NCBI RefSeq assembly: GCF_901709675.1
Contig: NC_051107.1
Span: 999,501 to 1,063,500 of the forward strand
Reading direction: 5' to 3'
Length of the DNA: 64,000 nt
Origin: Syngnathus acus
Taxonomy: Eukaryota; Chordata; Actinopteri; Syngnathiformes; Syngnathidae
Numbering within the stretch: position 1 is the first letter of the stretch; every line of letters starts with the position of its first letter. This document shows positions 33,227 through 46,259 of this stretch, piece by piece. Below the pieces are notes generated by a model that saw only the letters and a list, made by a program, of their open reading frames with translations, ran no database searches and had not been told where the DNA came from. Position numbers and translations under genes: made by a program.

Positions 33227-34184
33227 ACCAGCATGTCTACAAAATGTTCATGCGGCGTATGTTTTTTTCCAAGGTGGAAAAACTTGAGGTTGCAGTTTGG
33301 ATCTGAAATCTCAAACTGTTCTGACCTCGCTTGTGTATTTCAATCAAAATGTTTAAGATTCATACGGCGGCCCGTTTAGGCAGCTAACTACATATATTAT
33401 TTCACATGAAAGCCGATTACGATGCGACTCCATATTATCAATTCCCTTTGCTATCTCGTCTTTTGTCGTCTTTTCTTGCCTGGAGCTGGTTGAGTGTATG
33501 CTAAAGCTAAGCCTTGGGTGTGGATGTATAGCTCCTGCTTTTGCATTTTTAATTCCATCTGATGTGGAGCCGGGGGATTTGGCTGGCTCCTCTATACCTC
33601 TCGCGCATGTGCCTTTGGAGTTGACCTCAGAACGTCTTCGCGTGCGCCGATTGCCTCCGGGTGGTTGCATTGATGCTGGCTGGCATCCCGGTGAAAGCCA
33701 CCGGGGGCATCTGAACACTCAGCATTAAATGCTAAACATAATGATGTCACGTTTGGCATTTCCTATTACTGTTCACTCCCATTGTGTCTTTTGCTTGTTT
33801 TCATTTTCCCTCTATCCCATCATTGCTAGTGTTCATTTGATCAGGCTTGCTGTTATTGTGACCAACAGCTTTGCCGTCAGGCTCCCGCAGAGCGCCGTCT
33901 CAGGTGGATATTAGATCTGTCCATCATAGCGTTCTAAGTAATTCAGTTCGATTCTGTGAACCGCAAGAGTCTTATCCAGTCTTTACGGTACATTCTGTGT
34001 CTTTTAGTCCATACCTCTTACCTACTTGCCAGAATATTTAGAAAGAAACCAGGGTGAACTTCTCTGTCGAGTCCTTAAATGGTGCATGACTGCAGACCTC
34101 GCCACAGGCGTGAAACAATTGCCAATGCTGGACAGAGAAAACAAGACGGTCAGTAATTTCAATCCACCATTTTATGGATGAATG
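33227..34184. other. Unique non-coding DNA
   Basis: A 121-codon minus frame and a 76-codon plus frame overlap at 33353-33728; neither shows a recognisable domain or clear splice sites. Confidence 0.4.
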
Positions 34185-34424
34185 TCCCGTATTTTCTGGA
34201 CTATAAATCGCTATTTTTTGCATAACCTCGTGGCTTATAGTCCGGTTTATCTATGGCTTTTTTATGATATTGTAAGATAATTTGTTTTGGTAATACATGT
34301 AATAGAAATGAGGATATTTCATTTAAAACACCTGCCGCTTATAGTCCAGTGCGGCTTATATATGAACAAAACAGAATTTCCCCGAATTTTAGCTGGTGCG
34401 GTTTATAGTCCGGAAATTATGCTA
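34185..34424. mobile_element. TA-type miniature element of the CCGTATTTTC group
   Basis: The left end CCCGTATTTTCTGGACTATA and the right end TTTATAGTCCGGAAATTATG are inverted counterparts. Inner repeats of GGCTTATAGTCC and GCGGCTTATATATG resemble the inner motifs of the elements at 47975 and 61949. The flanking TA is degraded. Confidence 0.6.
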
Positions 34425-34944
34425 ATTTTTTTTTCTACTCCTGTTGCCAGTTGACACTCATACGATTGTGCGCAACCCCCCGAGCGCCTCGATGCAAACT
34501 CTGACGCGGGCTTTTTAACAATCTGCCCTGTTGACCAGCTGAGGAATCGAGCCAGATGGTTTTACGTTGTTCCCAACAAAAGGCAGCCTATTAGCATTAG
34601 CGGGCTAATCTAGTTGCGGATACAGCTGGCGGATCATCAGGGGACGGACAAACAGATGCTGAGAGTCACCCAACCAGGGACGGGTACTTGACGTCAAAGC
34701 GACCACATGTACACTTTAGGAGGGTGACTTATTGGAGTTACAATCAGTCCTGGCGCTTGATCAGAAAATAATCTAGCCACTTTTTACATAATGGAATGTT
34801 TTCATTAGTAGTGTGTAAAAAAGTAAAAAAATAATAGCTGGCCTTTAAAATTTTAATTTGGTGGTGTTTTTCACGGTTGCTATCTTGAGCATTCGCTTCA
34901 ATATATCATGCACTTGCTTACCTCCGCCTCCAGTTCCTTTCTCG

Positions 34945-35118
34945 GACGCTTCAAATTTGCTTCATGAACCACTTGTATTTTTTGACTCCTTAAGTGTTGG
35001 TTTGAATACAGAGGTTTAAGAAATGGCAAGTCAGTATACAATTCTGCGCCTAAAGGAGTCACAACATTCAACAACTGCTTCATGATGCAAATTTGAAGCT
35101 TCATTTTCCATATCACTA
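34945..35118. mobile_element. Palindromic hAT miniature element, copy 3
   Basis: It shares GCTTCAAATTTGCTTCATGA and the inverted ATGCAAATTTGAAGCTTCAT with the family at 22448. The right end CCATATCACTA is intact and the left end is diverged. Confidence 0.7.
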
Positions 35119-37381
35119 GAGAACATACTAAATCAAGCGTATCGGCACATCAGGGTGTTTTGCGTCTTCGCCAGACTTTGAAGGTTGAGGTGAATCCAGA
35201 AACCTGTTGGTTTTAGGTCACAATTTCCTTGACCAGGAAGTATATAAACCCTTAGCAAGTAGGAGGAGCTCTTTTTGACATTATCAAAAAGTACTTAACG
35301 ACCCCCCGCGCCACACACGTCTTACCAGCATCTCGTAAGGCCTTCAAAGCGGCGCAAAAGGCAAATTCGCCCAATAAAATCAGGATATGAAAGGAAGTTG
35401 CAGAGGAGGTGATAAAGCTTGAAAAGGCCAGTCGCGTAAAATGAGTGAGTTTGCCATCGCGCTCAGGCATTACACCCTCAAAGGCTCCTTAATTCTCCAT
35501 TGCCGCACAGTCGCGCTATCTCCGCTCGCTTGTTGCCATTTATTTGCCGTCGCTTGTCAGCCCCCGTTGCCATTATGTCTCTGAAATATACTCAAGTGCA
35601 ACAATACAGGCTGACTTATGGGACAACGTGGATTAAAGAAACGAGGAATGAGCAAACGATTTGAAGAGAGTAGATTAGCGGCTATATTTATCAAAGGCGG
35701 AGCAACGTTCGATGGATTGCAGATTAAAAATGACAATGTACTTCATAATATTTGATTTATTCATCCAGGTGTCTGCCTCGGTATGTTTCTATATCCTCTC
35801 GTCTGCCTACCCGCTAATCCCATAAAGCCTTCACCAGCTTTGTTGGCTTCCGTTACGCCCGTCCCCTCCAGTTTACATGAACATATGCACAAACCACGCC
35901 CGGCCGAGCACATCATCCGACCTGCCCCTACCCCGCAATCCCAGAGGATGCCCACGTGACCTTGTCCCTGAACTCACGTTGACCTTTTCTTTATCCCCCC
36001 CACACTATTCCTATCCCGTATTCCTCTGAGAGAGTTTCTGTCAACCCCAGCCACCCAAAGTCGCTCCTTTCATCAGTCGTGTTTGCATCCACAGGTGGGA
36101 AATTAGTGGCGCTCCGTCTCCGACGGAGCCATTATTCTCACATCGTTTGCTTTTGCTAAAAACAGATGGCATGTGGAAAAGTCACAAGGAGACAAAGTTT
36201 TATCATATCGCCTACGCGCCGAGACGTGATAAAAGGTCGTATCATCATCTGACATTTTACGCCAAAGTAGAGCAAGACGAATCTATATTTCTACATCAAA
36301 GTGTCTCAGATTTGTCAAGGTATGCTCTTGATTGATCAGTAAACGACTTTTCGTACAATCTGATGTTGATATGCTGGGAAACAAGAACCTTACTCATAGA
36401 GACTGATTTCATCACAGCCAATGCTGTAATACAAAACAAATACTTGACATTTTTTGGATTGCAATGGGAAAGTGGCAAAGTTTGAATGGTGTAATGTCAG
36501 TGACACATTGTGGAATACTAGTTTAGCATATCAAGGTCTTCTTGCATAGCCGTGATTTTCCACACCCTTTGAGTTACACATCCTTTTGCTTCGACTTGAT
36601 CTCACAATCCAATTTCCTCCATCTGTGATTTTTTCTTTTGATACCTCTCTGAGGCACCGAGGGCCTTTTGGTCCTTCAAACTTCACTCGTGAAAGATGTT
36701 GACATTTTGGTAATACGCCACAATTGTTGATCCGTGTCAGCACTTTGACCTTGTTGTGTCTGCAGGGACTTCCCATCTCGATCCATCTGTATGAGCAATA
36801 TTTGTTCCGTTCCCCCTGTCTGTGTAGAACTGCAGTCGAATGGATTCCGGGGTGAACTTTTTCGGGTCAGCAACTCTATTAGGAACTTATGATTTCTTTT
36901 TGCGAGTAGATTTAATGATCAGCGCCTCCTTGAATGGATCTCATCTTCTTGCTGATGAATGCCCGGCGTGATCACAGTGCGAGAAGGCTGAGGCCAAAGT
37001 GCAAAGAGAACCTGGCACCGTAATGGCGGTCATTTGTCGCCGCCACATTGGCCCGGGAATTGAATACGTTCATCAGGTGGAAGAGAAACGGCTTTATTTA
37101 AAGCGAAATCCCTTCTGAGTCACGGTCAAGGTATCATGGACTAAGTATAGCTATAGGCCACGTTCGTGAAGGTAATTATGTAACAGTCTGTGTGTTGTAC
37201 CATTTTACGCTAATTTAGATAATTCTTACTTAAACACTCTATTCAGGCGCAAATAATCAGACGTTGTAGAATAAATGTACAATCATGGGTATGCAATTAA
37301 GCAATCAACGAGCAACCACAAGGTCCTGAACTCCAATATCCTTCAGAAAGGAGAACATATACTTCATCAAGCCATGTTTGG
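35119..37381. other. Unique non-coding DNA
   Basis: No gene or bounded repeat is recognised. Open frames are short and overlap on both strands. Confidence 0.45.
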
Positions 37382-37389
37382 ATCTGCCC

Positions 37390-37595
37390 TAGGGATGTTC
37401 GATACCACTTTTTTTCAGACCCATACCAGTACTCAATTCTTAAGTAGTCTCCGATACCGGTACCAAACACCAATACCACTAGTGACTCGTACATTTGATG
37501 CATGGATTCACAATTCTTTTTCTTTTATAATATTAATAAAAGACCTAAGCTTGATAACGGTATCGATACCTGGTATCGGTACTTGCCCATCCCTA
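37390..37595. mobile_element. hAT miniature element, TAGGGATG ends
   Basis: The 206-bp element begins TAGGGATGTTCGATACC and ends CTTGCCCATCCCTA. Flanking 8-mers ATCTGCCC (37382-37389) and ATCTGCAC (37596-37603) agree at 7 of 8. The interior has paired GATACCGGTACC and GGTATCGATACC motifs. Confidence 0.8.
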
Positions 37596-37603
37596 ATCTG
37601 CAC

Positions 37604-39629
37604 CTGCTCGTTCACCTTGGGAATCAGCCACCACTTGCACTTTTGTGTCTTTCACATCCAATTTGGAAAATGGTCCAAAAACCTGCTTGGCTTTCCCAAT
37701 GAACACAAACTCATCTTGTCACCTGCACATTCTAGTCACCAAACTTACATTTGCTCAATCCATCTAGCTTACGTTCAAATGGTGCCTAAATAATATCTAG
37801 CGTCATGGAGTCATGTCCCATTTTAAGTGACACATTTTTTCCCGATATGAAAGGTCACAGAGTGTCATGCAATCTTATCCGATCCATTTTCTTTGAGATA
37901 AAAGCAGCGGGGAGATAATGACGCAGGTGTCTGCCGTAAACATTGTCAATCAATATTCCCGGCAAGCTTCTTTTTCGTGCCTACTGCCTCGATGCTTGAC
38001 CTTCACGAGTCGGGACCCCCCCCCCGCCCCACACACACACACACACGTCCAGAATGAATGCGCTGATGGGTTGCATGCTTGAGGGAGTCATAAATTTATA
38101 CCCTCAGTCAGCACCACCGAAGGACGCCACTTTGACCAGTTAGCTCTCTCTAGAATTGGTTAATAGAGTCTGTTGCGTTGAATCCCAATGTCCCTTTCTA
38201 TAGGCGCCACTAGAAAATGAGCTGCATGAAAATGGACGAGATGTCCGTGTTAGTTTTTGACATTGTAACACATTTAAGTACTTTTTGGATTTTTATACCA
38301 TGATGACATTCATAATTTATTTTGGCAAAAATCCACAAGTGCAATGCGCAAAATTGTTTAATTTACACAAATCTGCACTTTGTACCGTTTTTTTTTTTTG
38401 CTGGAGCAGCAAACCAATAATCATCCGCTTTAATCAATTTCCAATCACTTTAAAAGGGGAAAAAAAGATGTATTTATTGATCCAAAGCACAAAAATCAAT
38501 AGCAGAGGTGGGTAGTAGTGCGCCTAAGCAGCCGTGTACTTACAGCAATCCGAGCCTGCGAACACACAATTCACTTTAATGGCGACGTGGACGAGTTTTA
38601 GAGTCTGCTGAATGCCTACGATGATTCCACAGGTAATTGCTGTTTTTTTATACCTCCTGTCCTATCCAATAAGCAGTTATTTTAAAAAAATGCATCCATC
38701 GTACTTGAGCCCTCAAGGGGATCCATACTGAAGTTTGGTGGTGCCATCCAACAATACATTCTTGGCTGAGACGACATTACACGTCACGTGCATGAACCCA
38801 CCCCCAGCTTGTCAAACACAACTTGCAAACAAAAGCTAATTTAATCAGGCGCATGGATTTGCAAAGCCTTACACGGAGAATCTCACTCTAATCCATTTGC
38901 GTCACTTTATGTAAGTGTCCACACAGTCCGCATTACGCACGATCCTTTTGTGTGAATGCTAAAACACTTTCTCTGGACTGAAATTCGCATTTCCCGGCCA
39001 AAAATCTCACTGAAGTAAAGAGAGAAGGGGGTGTAAGCAGGTGGTGTGAAGAAAGTTTTCTTGCTATGACAGTTTTTTGAAATGGATGATTTTTATGTGC
39101 TTTTTCATCCATCTGTGCACTCCCTTAACCTGACATTTGAGTGAAAAATCGGAAGGCTTTGGTCACTGTCCGCTGAATGGCAACAACCTTCTCAAGGCTC
39201 TCGCTCTCTCTTCCCGAGCTTTACTTCAATATCCGCAGTTGGGGTTATAAATAAAAATTTTGAAGGTTATACAATCTTTTCTTTCCTCCTAGTTTTCCAT
39301 TTGTCTTTACTGCCTTGTGATCCTCATGGCTTTACTACATTTAAAGACTTTTCAGATATCTTATGCAAGCTGCCCTTGATTTCCAAAAAGTAGCTGATTT
39401 GTACAGTACTTGTAACAAAAGGAAGGTATTCGCACTTTTTCCACCACAATATAAAATGATATGAAATTTCTTGCTTCACAGTTATAAATTGTGTGAATGC
39501 GAATCAGTCAACTTACTTTTAAAGAGGCGATTTGGAGAGAATTTAGTTGAATATCTTGTAAAAGCAATGTAAGCACAATAATTCACAATCAGACTTGGGG
39601 GGGTGAGGAATATTTTTTATGCATCATAT
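37604..39629. other. Unique non-coding DNA
   Basis: Contains a C run and CA tract at 38018-38046 and T tracts near 38390. No exon or bounded repeat recognised. Confidence 0.45.
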
Positions 39630-40063
39630 TAGAGCTGTCACGATCCAATGTTTTCAGATTATCGATTATTCTATCGATTAATCGGATAAAATTTAATTTT
39701 GCATGAGTGTCTTTCAAAACCTTTTTCTCATTTACTCTTTATTAACCAATTCTTCATTTGGTATTGTTTGGTGATTAAAAAAAGATTTAAACAAATTTTT
39801 AAACTAAATCAGTTACTTGTGCAGTGATTGTTTTCCTAAGTAAACGCAGATGTTTGCAAATATCGTGTTTTGGTTAAACATGAAAGAAATCTGTTTTCAT
39901 GAATGATTAAAAAAAATAATGAAGGATTACTGTTGAGAGGCTGACATTAAAGGATTTGGATCATTTTAAATTAAAAAATGACTATGAATGATGACTCGAA
40001 TACTAAAATAGTGAATTTAATAATTGATTAGTTGTCGATTCATCTATTAATTCTGACAGCTCT
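39630..40063. mobile_element. Probable hAT element with TAGAGCTGTC inverted ends
   Basis: The 434-bp element begins TAGAGCTGTCACGATCC and ends TTCTGACAGCTCTA, a clean 10-bp inverted repeat. Subterminal ATCGATTATTCTATCGATTA and GTCGATTCATCTATTAATTC are also inverted. Flanking 8-mers CATCATAT and CATTATTC share only 5 of 8 positions. Related partial copies lie at 27290 and 32948. Confidence 0.65.
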
Positions 40064-41789
40064 ACATTATTCTAGACATTTCAATTCCAGTCAGATTTTT
40101 GTCCAAACTCCTACTAAATTCCAAATGTATCATAATGCCAAAGGAGAAAGCCATAAAGACACATTTGGGATGCTCAGGAGCCAACGGAGAGCAAGGACGC
40201 AGCCTGTAATTACACCACTGACTGGGCTGCTCCCTAAAGCAGGGAGTACTGTTGTTCCTGGGAGAATAGTGCATCCTCATCCATGCCTTTGTGTATGTTG
40301 TGAGAAAGCAGATAAAACCAATTGCGGTGTGTGCCGAGGCACAGAAGTCCATTTACAGAAGGAATTGAAAGTGGTTTCGCTGTCCGGCGTCGCAATGTCT
40401 CCTGTTTGTGCAAACAGATCATATTTCGCACACAGAGTGAGTTGTTTGCCATCGGGCCTTTTGGATGCCTTGTGCAAATAAAACACAATTGCAACCAATA
40501 ACGTCGGTTGTGAGATAAGCGCCAGGACGTACTCGATAGTCTCTGTGGCGCACGGTAGTGCATCGGCGGGTAAATCTCTTGAACATAATCAGAACTAGTT
40601 GCAGGCAATGGTTAATAAATAGAAAGTGTCACAGCACATGTTATGGTCCAATCTGGCCTTTGTAATAGAAATGGTCAAACCACTGCCACCATTTCCAACA
40701 AGCAATTGTGATTTGTCTCCGTTTTCCATCAGGCATGACATTTTTGTTTGTTTCCTGTATCGATTCATGTAGCACTGCAGGGACCCACTCCACCGATTCA
40801 TGATTGATGCGCTCATCTATGGTTGGTTTATATTCATAATATTTATGGCATGTGATCTCTGAGTGGTTTTATATATAAGCAACATTCAGACTGAAGATGT
40901 TTTTCAATACTTGAGATTTTAGAGAGGATTCCTGTGCCCCCTTTTCCTAAATAGTAGCCACTTCCATGTTGGGAATGTGTGTCATGACTATCGATTGCTG
41001 TTGCGCCTGAGCGAGTCGAGTGTGAGTTGTGCCAGGCTTGTCCCGCCTCGAGATGTGAGGCCCCTCATGTTTTTATTGACATCGGAGCAGAATCAAATCA
41101 AAGGGGGCGTGGCGTCACACCTGTTGCACCATGGATGTTCCCGGCATTGTCGGTATTTTGGTTGCCCGAAAGGAAATATGTTCAATTAGCGGCGGATGAT
41201 CAAATTGTGCTTTTTAACACAAGTCTTGCTGTGTGTAGCGACATCGCCTCTGGCTTCCGCAAACTTCACTTTAAGAGGCTTGTCTTTGGATTTGTCCTGA
41301 TGTGTTTCAGACCAGCTACCATTTTTTTGTCCTAGCTTTGTTTGTAATTTGTTTATGTACTTATTATCCCCACAATTATGCATCGTAGTGGCTGCCATGT
41401 TTGCACACCAGGGTGGCAAAGTGAGCATGAAAGCTTTGAAATGAATGGCCGCTTGCCCGAGTATGATTAATTGCTTGATGGAGAATGGCAAATGTAGGAC
41501 AGAGTAATTAAGAGACGTTTGACTAATATTGGATGCTATGAAGTTTCCGTGTTTGGTCCCAGCTGTGGAACTTTGCGAGGAAGATAGATTGGCAAATACG
41601 GTGTTACATAATCTCAGAAATGCAAAGGGTATCGTTTGCAATCCATGTCCTTGAAGCGTTAGGATATTAACATGGGTGCTGTCATAACAGTAGTAAGGAT
41701 TTAAACCTTTTCCCCCCCATCATGTTCCATCAAATAATGCTTAAAACATGAGGATACATTTGGGAATATTTGAAAACATGTACAAATTC
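40064..41789. other. Unique non-coding DNA
   Basis: Overlapping frames on both strands at 40030-40610, the longest 149 codons, have no recognisable domain and stop-free length compatible with chance. No supported gene. Confidence 0.4.
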
Positions 41790-42235
41790 CTGATCCTTAT
41801 CAGTTCGGGTCGCAAAGGCAGCAGCTCAAGACGGGAAGGGCAGACTTCAATACTGATCCGTCATGTCTCGATTGTCTTCCCGGGGCCTCCTTCCAGTGGG
41901 TCATCCCTCGAGTATCTCACCAGGGAAGAGTCTCGGAAGCATCCTAACCAGATCCCCAACCCACCTCAAGAGGCTCTTGTCGAATCGAATAGTGGTGGGG
42001 GAAAATGAAGCTTCAAATTTGCTTCATGAACCAGTTGTATTTTCGAGTCCTCTAGATAGCACTGCTAGTTGAAATTAAGGGTTTGTCAGTTTACTTTCAG
42101 CCCAACGTTGAACAGAAAGTGCCACTTAGAGGAGTCAAAAAATACAACCGGTTCATGAAGCAAATTTGAAGCTTCATTTTTCCATTGCTACTGTCGATGT
42201 GGAAGTATTGTGGCTCTACTCTGACTCCCTTCCCC
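41790..42235 (-). mobile_element. Old Rex3 3'-end relic split by a hAT miniature element
   Basis: The segments 41797-41989 and 42191-42235 align, with many substitutions, to the 3' part of Rex3 at 27728-28010: for example GGGTCGCAAAGGCAGCAGCT and CTCGAGTATCTCACCAGGGA. The hAT element at 41990-42190 interrupts it at the point matching about plus 27990. The sequence TGTCGA lies near both sides of the interruption and is probably part of the target duplication. Confidence 0.75.
41990..42190. mobile_element. Palindromic hAT miniature element, copy 4, nested in a Rex3 relic
   Basis: Begins TAGTGGTGGGGGAAAATGAA and ends CATTTTTCCATTGCTA. It shares paired GAAGCTTCAAATTTG and GAGTCAAAAAATACAAC segments with the family member at 22448. 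It is younger than the Rex3 relic it splits. Confidence 0.8.
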
Positions 42236-44387
42236 AAGCCTACCTATAAAGAAGACCCCTTACAACCTGTGACAGAAACTAATTACTTTTCAGTGTCAGC
42301 ATTCCAATGCTATCCACCATCAACATGGTCTCATAAAACCTCAACGTCGACTTGGATTGTATACTGATGACTTTCACCAACAAATGGAGAGCAAAAGTTT
42401 CCCATATATCTGGAAAAGGGCGGTAACTCGACTGGAGAGAATCTTAGCCCAATAAGTGCAAAATGCTGTCAATATATCAACCCTCCAGTTGAAATGATTG
42501 AAACATGTCTCTTCGACTAGAAACTATTTTCGTGATGTGCATTATGAAGATATTGGATGCCCCTCACAATCATAGGCTCACTATAAATAATCTAACCTAT
42601 TCCGGATAGAAGCATTTGCTCTTGCGGTTGTAATGAACGTTTCCCGTTTCTTGTCATTTCCTGCGATGTTTATGGCCCTTGGCGAATTTTGCCCATAATA
42701 CAAATATGTCTTTCATCCACGTATCAGGGACCATCAGTTGTTAATATTCACATCATTCCATATGCCGAGGAGATACAAAAGTCAAGTAAAGAAAAAAAAT
42801 GGGAGATAGGGAGTAGTGAGGTGAGGCGAAATAATATTTCCATCAGCGGGACAGCTCATAAATATTATAATTGTATGGTTATAGAAAAGCAGTGCAGGTG
42901 GTGGTGGCGGTCAGTGATTGACTTTACCTACCTCACCATTTGAATCAACGGCACACCGATGACAAGAAGTGATAATGCCATTTGTGAGCTGGAATTCCGT
43001 TGACTCCTCCTAGCTACTTGCCCCCCCCAAAAAACCGAAAATGTCATCAATTGCAGTATCCTGGGAGTCCAGTCGCTCTTCCTTGGTCGTCTCCACTTTT
43101 AATGTGGCTTTAATTTGCGCCGAGACCCCCTCAAGTGTTGGGGGGGAGCCTCGGGCATAAGTGATTCCTTAAATGAAGCACCAATCACCTAATAGCCTCC
43201 CAATTCCCGCCACTCAGCGTGCTATCGGCACAATCAGGACGCCGCTGGGATGGAGACGCTTGAGTTTGCTGGCGTCAGTCGTCTACTGCTTCCGTCAGCC
43301 AGAATTTTTTTTTTTTCCATGCCTCAGTCACCATTGACGGCTTTTCTGGCTCACCAAGCGGGTCAAATTGATCAAACTGAAGTCTTAAGGTCGATTCAAC
43401 TGTAGCAAATGAATTGAGATTAGAGATTTTACAGATAAAATACGATCTTAAAGAGCAGGAGACAAACATATTATAAGTCAGACTAGACTAAACTTTGAGA
43501 AAGAAAAAGCACTTGAAAAGCTGCAGACGTGATTGTCTGACTGACTGCTCCTTGCGATTCTTTATGCCCTTTGATATTTTCTATCCATATTTAAATTTCC
43601 CCATATTCTGAAGCACTCTGTGTCAAGGTTCGAAAAATGTCGCAAAACAACCTTTGTTTGCATACATTGACAAATTTAGCAACCCATTAGGTGAGGATTT
43701 TATGCCTTTAAATACATCTTTAGAAATCTTAAGTTGCATCAATTGCTTTCTCATTGTTTAAGATCTCAAGGCTCAACCGTCAATCATTTTTTTGACTCGT
43801 GATGATATAAATCTATTATACGCGTATCGAGTCAATACACAGATATTTAATATTCATGACTACGGGCTTGAAGAAATCCGCATATCTGAATGTTGCATGA
43901 CAATTACTGTCTTACATAAGCAAACAGACTTTGTCCAATCCATTCGACATTTGTTGAAACCTACCGAAACCTCGCGCGACCTATCGTCAAATTACTGCCT
44001 CTGAAATGACCGTCAGATTAATCAGCGGGACTTCAATCAAAACTATCATCGGGGGCAACGAAAATGGGGAGCTGGGGGTTATTGCAGCAGTCTTGTAATA
44101 TATTGCACCATTTTTGCAAGTGCAAATTGCCCACAAACAGAGATACAAAAAAAAAAAACATAGAAAGCGGTCATCATTACGTCCTGCAGGGATTTTTCAG
44201 GGACATGTCAGTTAAATTCCTGAATAGGAGTTATGTGTTCCCTTGCTTTTATCACTTGTGGCATAAAAATATATGCGTGATGTCCAAAAAGGAAGTCGCT
44301 GGCATGCGGCCCGTGAATATTTACGACTTCACCCTTGGTTGAAACGGTGAGATGTTTCAACCTGTCCTTGCCGTCGTAAATTATCAG
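42236..44387. other. Unique non-coding DNA
   Basis: No gene or bounded repeat recognised. C run at 43021-43028 and T run at 43306-43317. Confidence 0.45.
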
Positions 44388-44601
44388 TAGTGATGGAAAA
44401 TGAAGCTTCAAATTTGCATCATGAAGCAGTTGTATGTTTTGATCTTGTAGGCGGCTGACTCTGTGCAGCATCGGACTGAAAGTCTACTGACTTGCCATTT
44501 CTTAAGACTCTGTATTCAAACCAACATTGCCACCTAGAGGAGTAAAAAAATACAACAAGTGGTTCATGAAGCAAATTTGAAGCTTCATTTTCCCATCACT
44601 A
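44388..44601. mobile_element. Palindromic hAT miniature element, copy 5
   Basis: Begins TAGTGATGGAAAATGAAGCT and ends TTCATTTTCCCATCACTA, a near-perfect inverted repeat. Flanking 8-mers do not match, possibly because GTGATG follows the right end directly. Confidence 0.8.
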
Positions 44602-45937
44602 GTGATGAGATGGTAAAAGTTGCTCATGAGCGACTGTAAATTGATCAGGGAGGAGACTGGTTTCCCCAAACGAAAAAATTCTGTCGTCATGGGGCTATCC
44701 AAACTCGTATCGGCAAATCCCATCATACTTTAATGGAAAACACTTTCATAGTCTTTACTGTGAGGAAACCACCGATTAATGATAGTTTGGCCAGGTCCAT
44801 TCTCAACTTTGCCTCGAATCTGCATGCTAACTTGTCTTTTTTCCCGAAGGCTCAATAAAAATCCAATCATCGTCGCGGCTGCTGAAATATCGTAATCATC
44901 TCCGTCTACTTCTGCTGCCATGCGACTGTTTTCTTATTCCGCCACTAAAGGAGCATTTGGAAATTGATGTTTCAACCAGGCAGGTCCTTTCCTATTTAAG
45001 CCTTCGCATTATCTAATCGCCGCTTGATTTTCGGGGGGCATATCTAAGTGGAATCAAATAATCTTTGGAGCTCTCGCAATACCTCAAACATTAAGATTCT
45101 GCATTAGGGGGTCTGAGTGGACTACTAATGTGCCGGCAATTGAGATCTTAAGTGTCCTTTCACAGTTTAATCAAATTGATAAGGCGGTCCGACTGCAAGG
45201 GCAATCTGACTGTCCTCTGCGTGGAGAAATCTTCAGCTGCTGACTATCGGTGTCGCTCCACCTTTCTGTCGAGGTAAATCAATTACACTTTAATTACTTG
45301 GATGGATTGTAGCCTTTGGCAGTGAGGCAACCATACCATGAACCCTAATAACCTTAAGATATTTCGACATGACTGCCATACATTATAGATTTGCTTTGTG
45401 TCCTAAAATCATAACAAATCATATCATATGCATATTGAATTCATTCAAATTCATGCAGACTGTACCACTAAACTGAAAATTTTGGGGGGCAAGTAAAAGA
45501 TTTAGGGGTGCACATTGTAAATTAATCTGCTAAGGAAAAATTCATCCCGCTCATTTTTACTATATTACTGATAAATTGGCTCGAGGTTGGAGAAGAAATT
45601 TGTCAGACAAAAAAATTTAACAATAGTAATTATATATTTAAAAAAATCATGTAACTTATTGCGATGCTGTTTGTCCTGCATATCATTTTAAATCTGTAAA
45701 AAATTATTAGGCCTACTCACATAGTAAAGTGTAAGACCCAGTATAAGCCCATTGAAGATAACTGTCACCTAGTGGTTATTGGTGACATTACACCTTTATA
45801 TTCGCATTTCAACACCCGTGGATTTGCATAACAGTATATTTTTTTCACACTTAACGAAGCGTAGAAATTATATACAGAATGTTTAATAGCGTTTTTTGTG
45901 TGTTTATTTAAAAAGATAATTAAGTTGCCTATTCTTC
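44602..45937. other. Unique non-coding DNA
   Basis: AT-rich, with no supported gene. The 63-codon minus-strand frame at 44730-44921 begins with a plausible-looking start but has no recognisable domain. Confidence 0.4.
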
Positions 45938-45945
45938 ATCTAATG

Positions 45946-46251
45946 CAGGGATGTCATTTTTGTTGCGGGCCATGTCATAGTTATGGTCTCTCTCGTGGGG
46001 CCATTAATACTATCTTATATTATCGCATACACATAACAGAATCCAGCATAAAAAACAATTTTTTATTTATTTTGAAAGTGGGGTTTTAAAAAATTTTGCA
46101 ATACCTCACTGTTTATAAAAGCTAAGACAATTTACAATTTTGGTATTTTCAACAAGAAACATTGAGTTGACATACAAGTTGCCTTTGCGGGCCACATGAA
46201 ATAATGTGACGGGCAGGATCTGGCCCCCGGGACTTGAGTTTAACATCTGAA
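45946..46251 (-). mobile_element. hAT element of the CAGGGATGTCA / GGGCCAGAT family, copy 1
   Basis: Begins CAGGGATGTCATTTTTGTTG and ends near GTTTAACATCTG. Internal GGATCTGGCCCCCGGGACTT near the right end is the inverse of GGCCCGGGGGCCAGAT in the related copies at 51793 and 63511. Direct repeats ATCTAATG at 45938-45945 and 46252-46259 are the 8-bp target duplication. Confidence 0.82.
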
Positions 46252-46259
46252 ATCTAATG

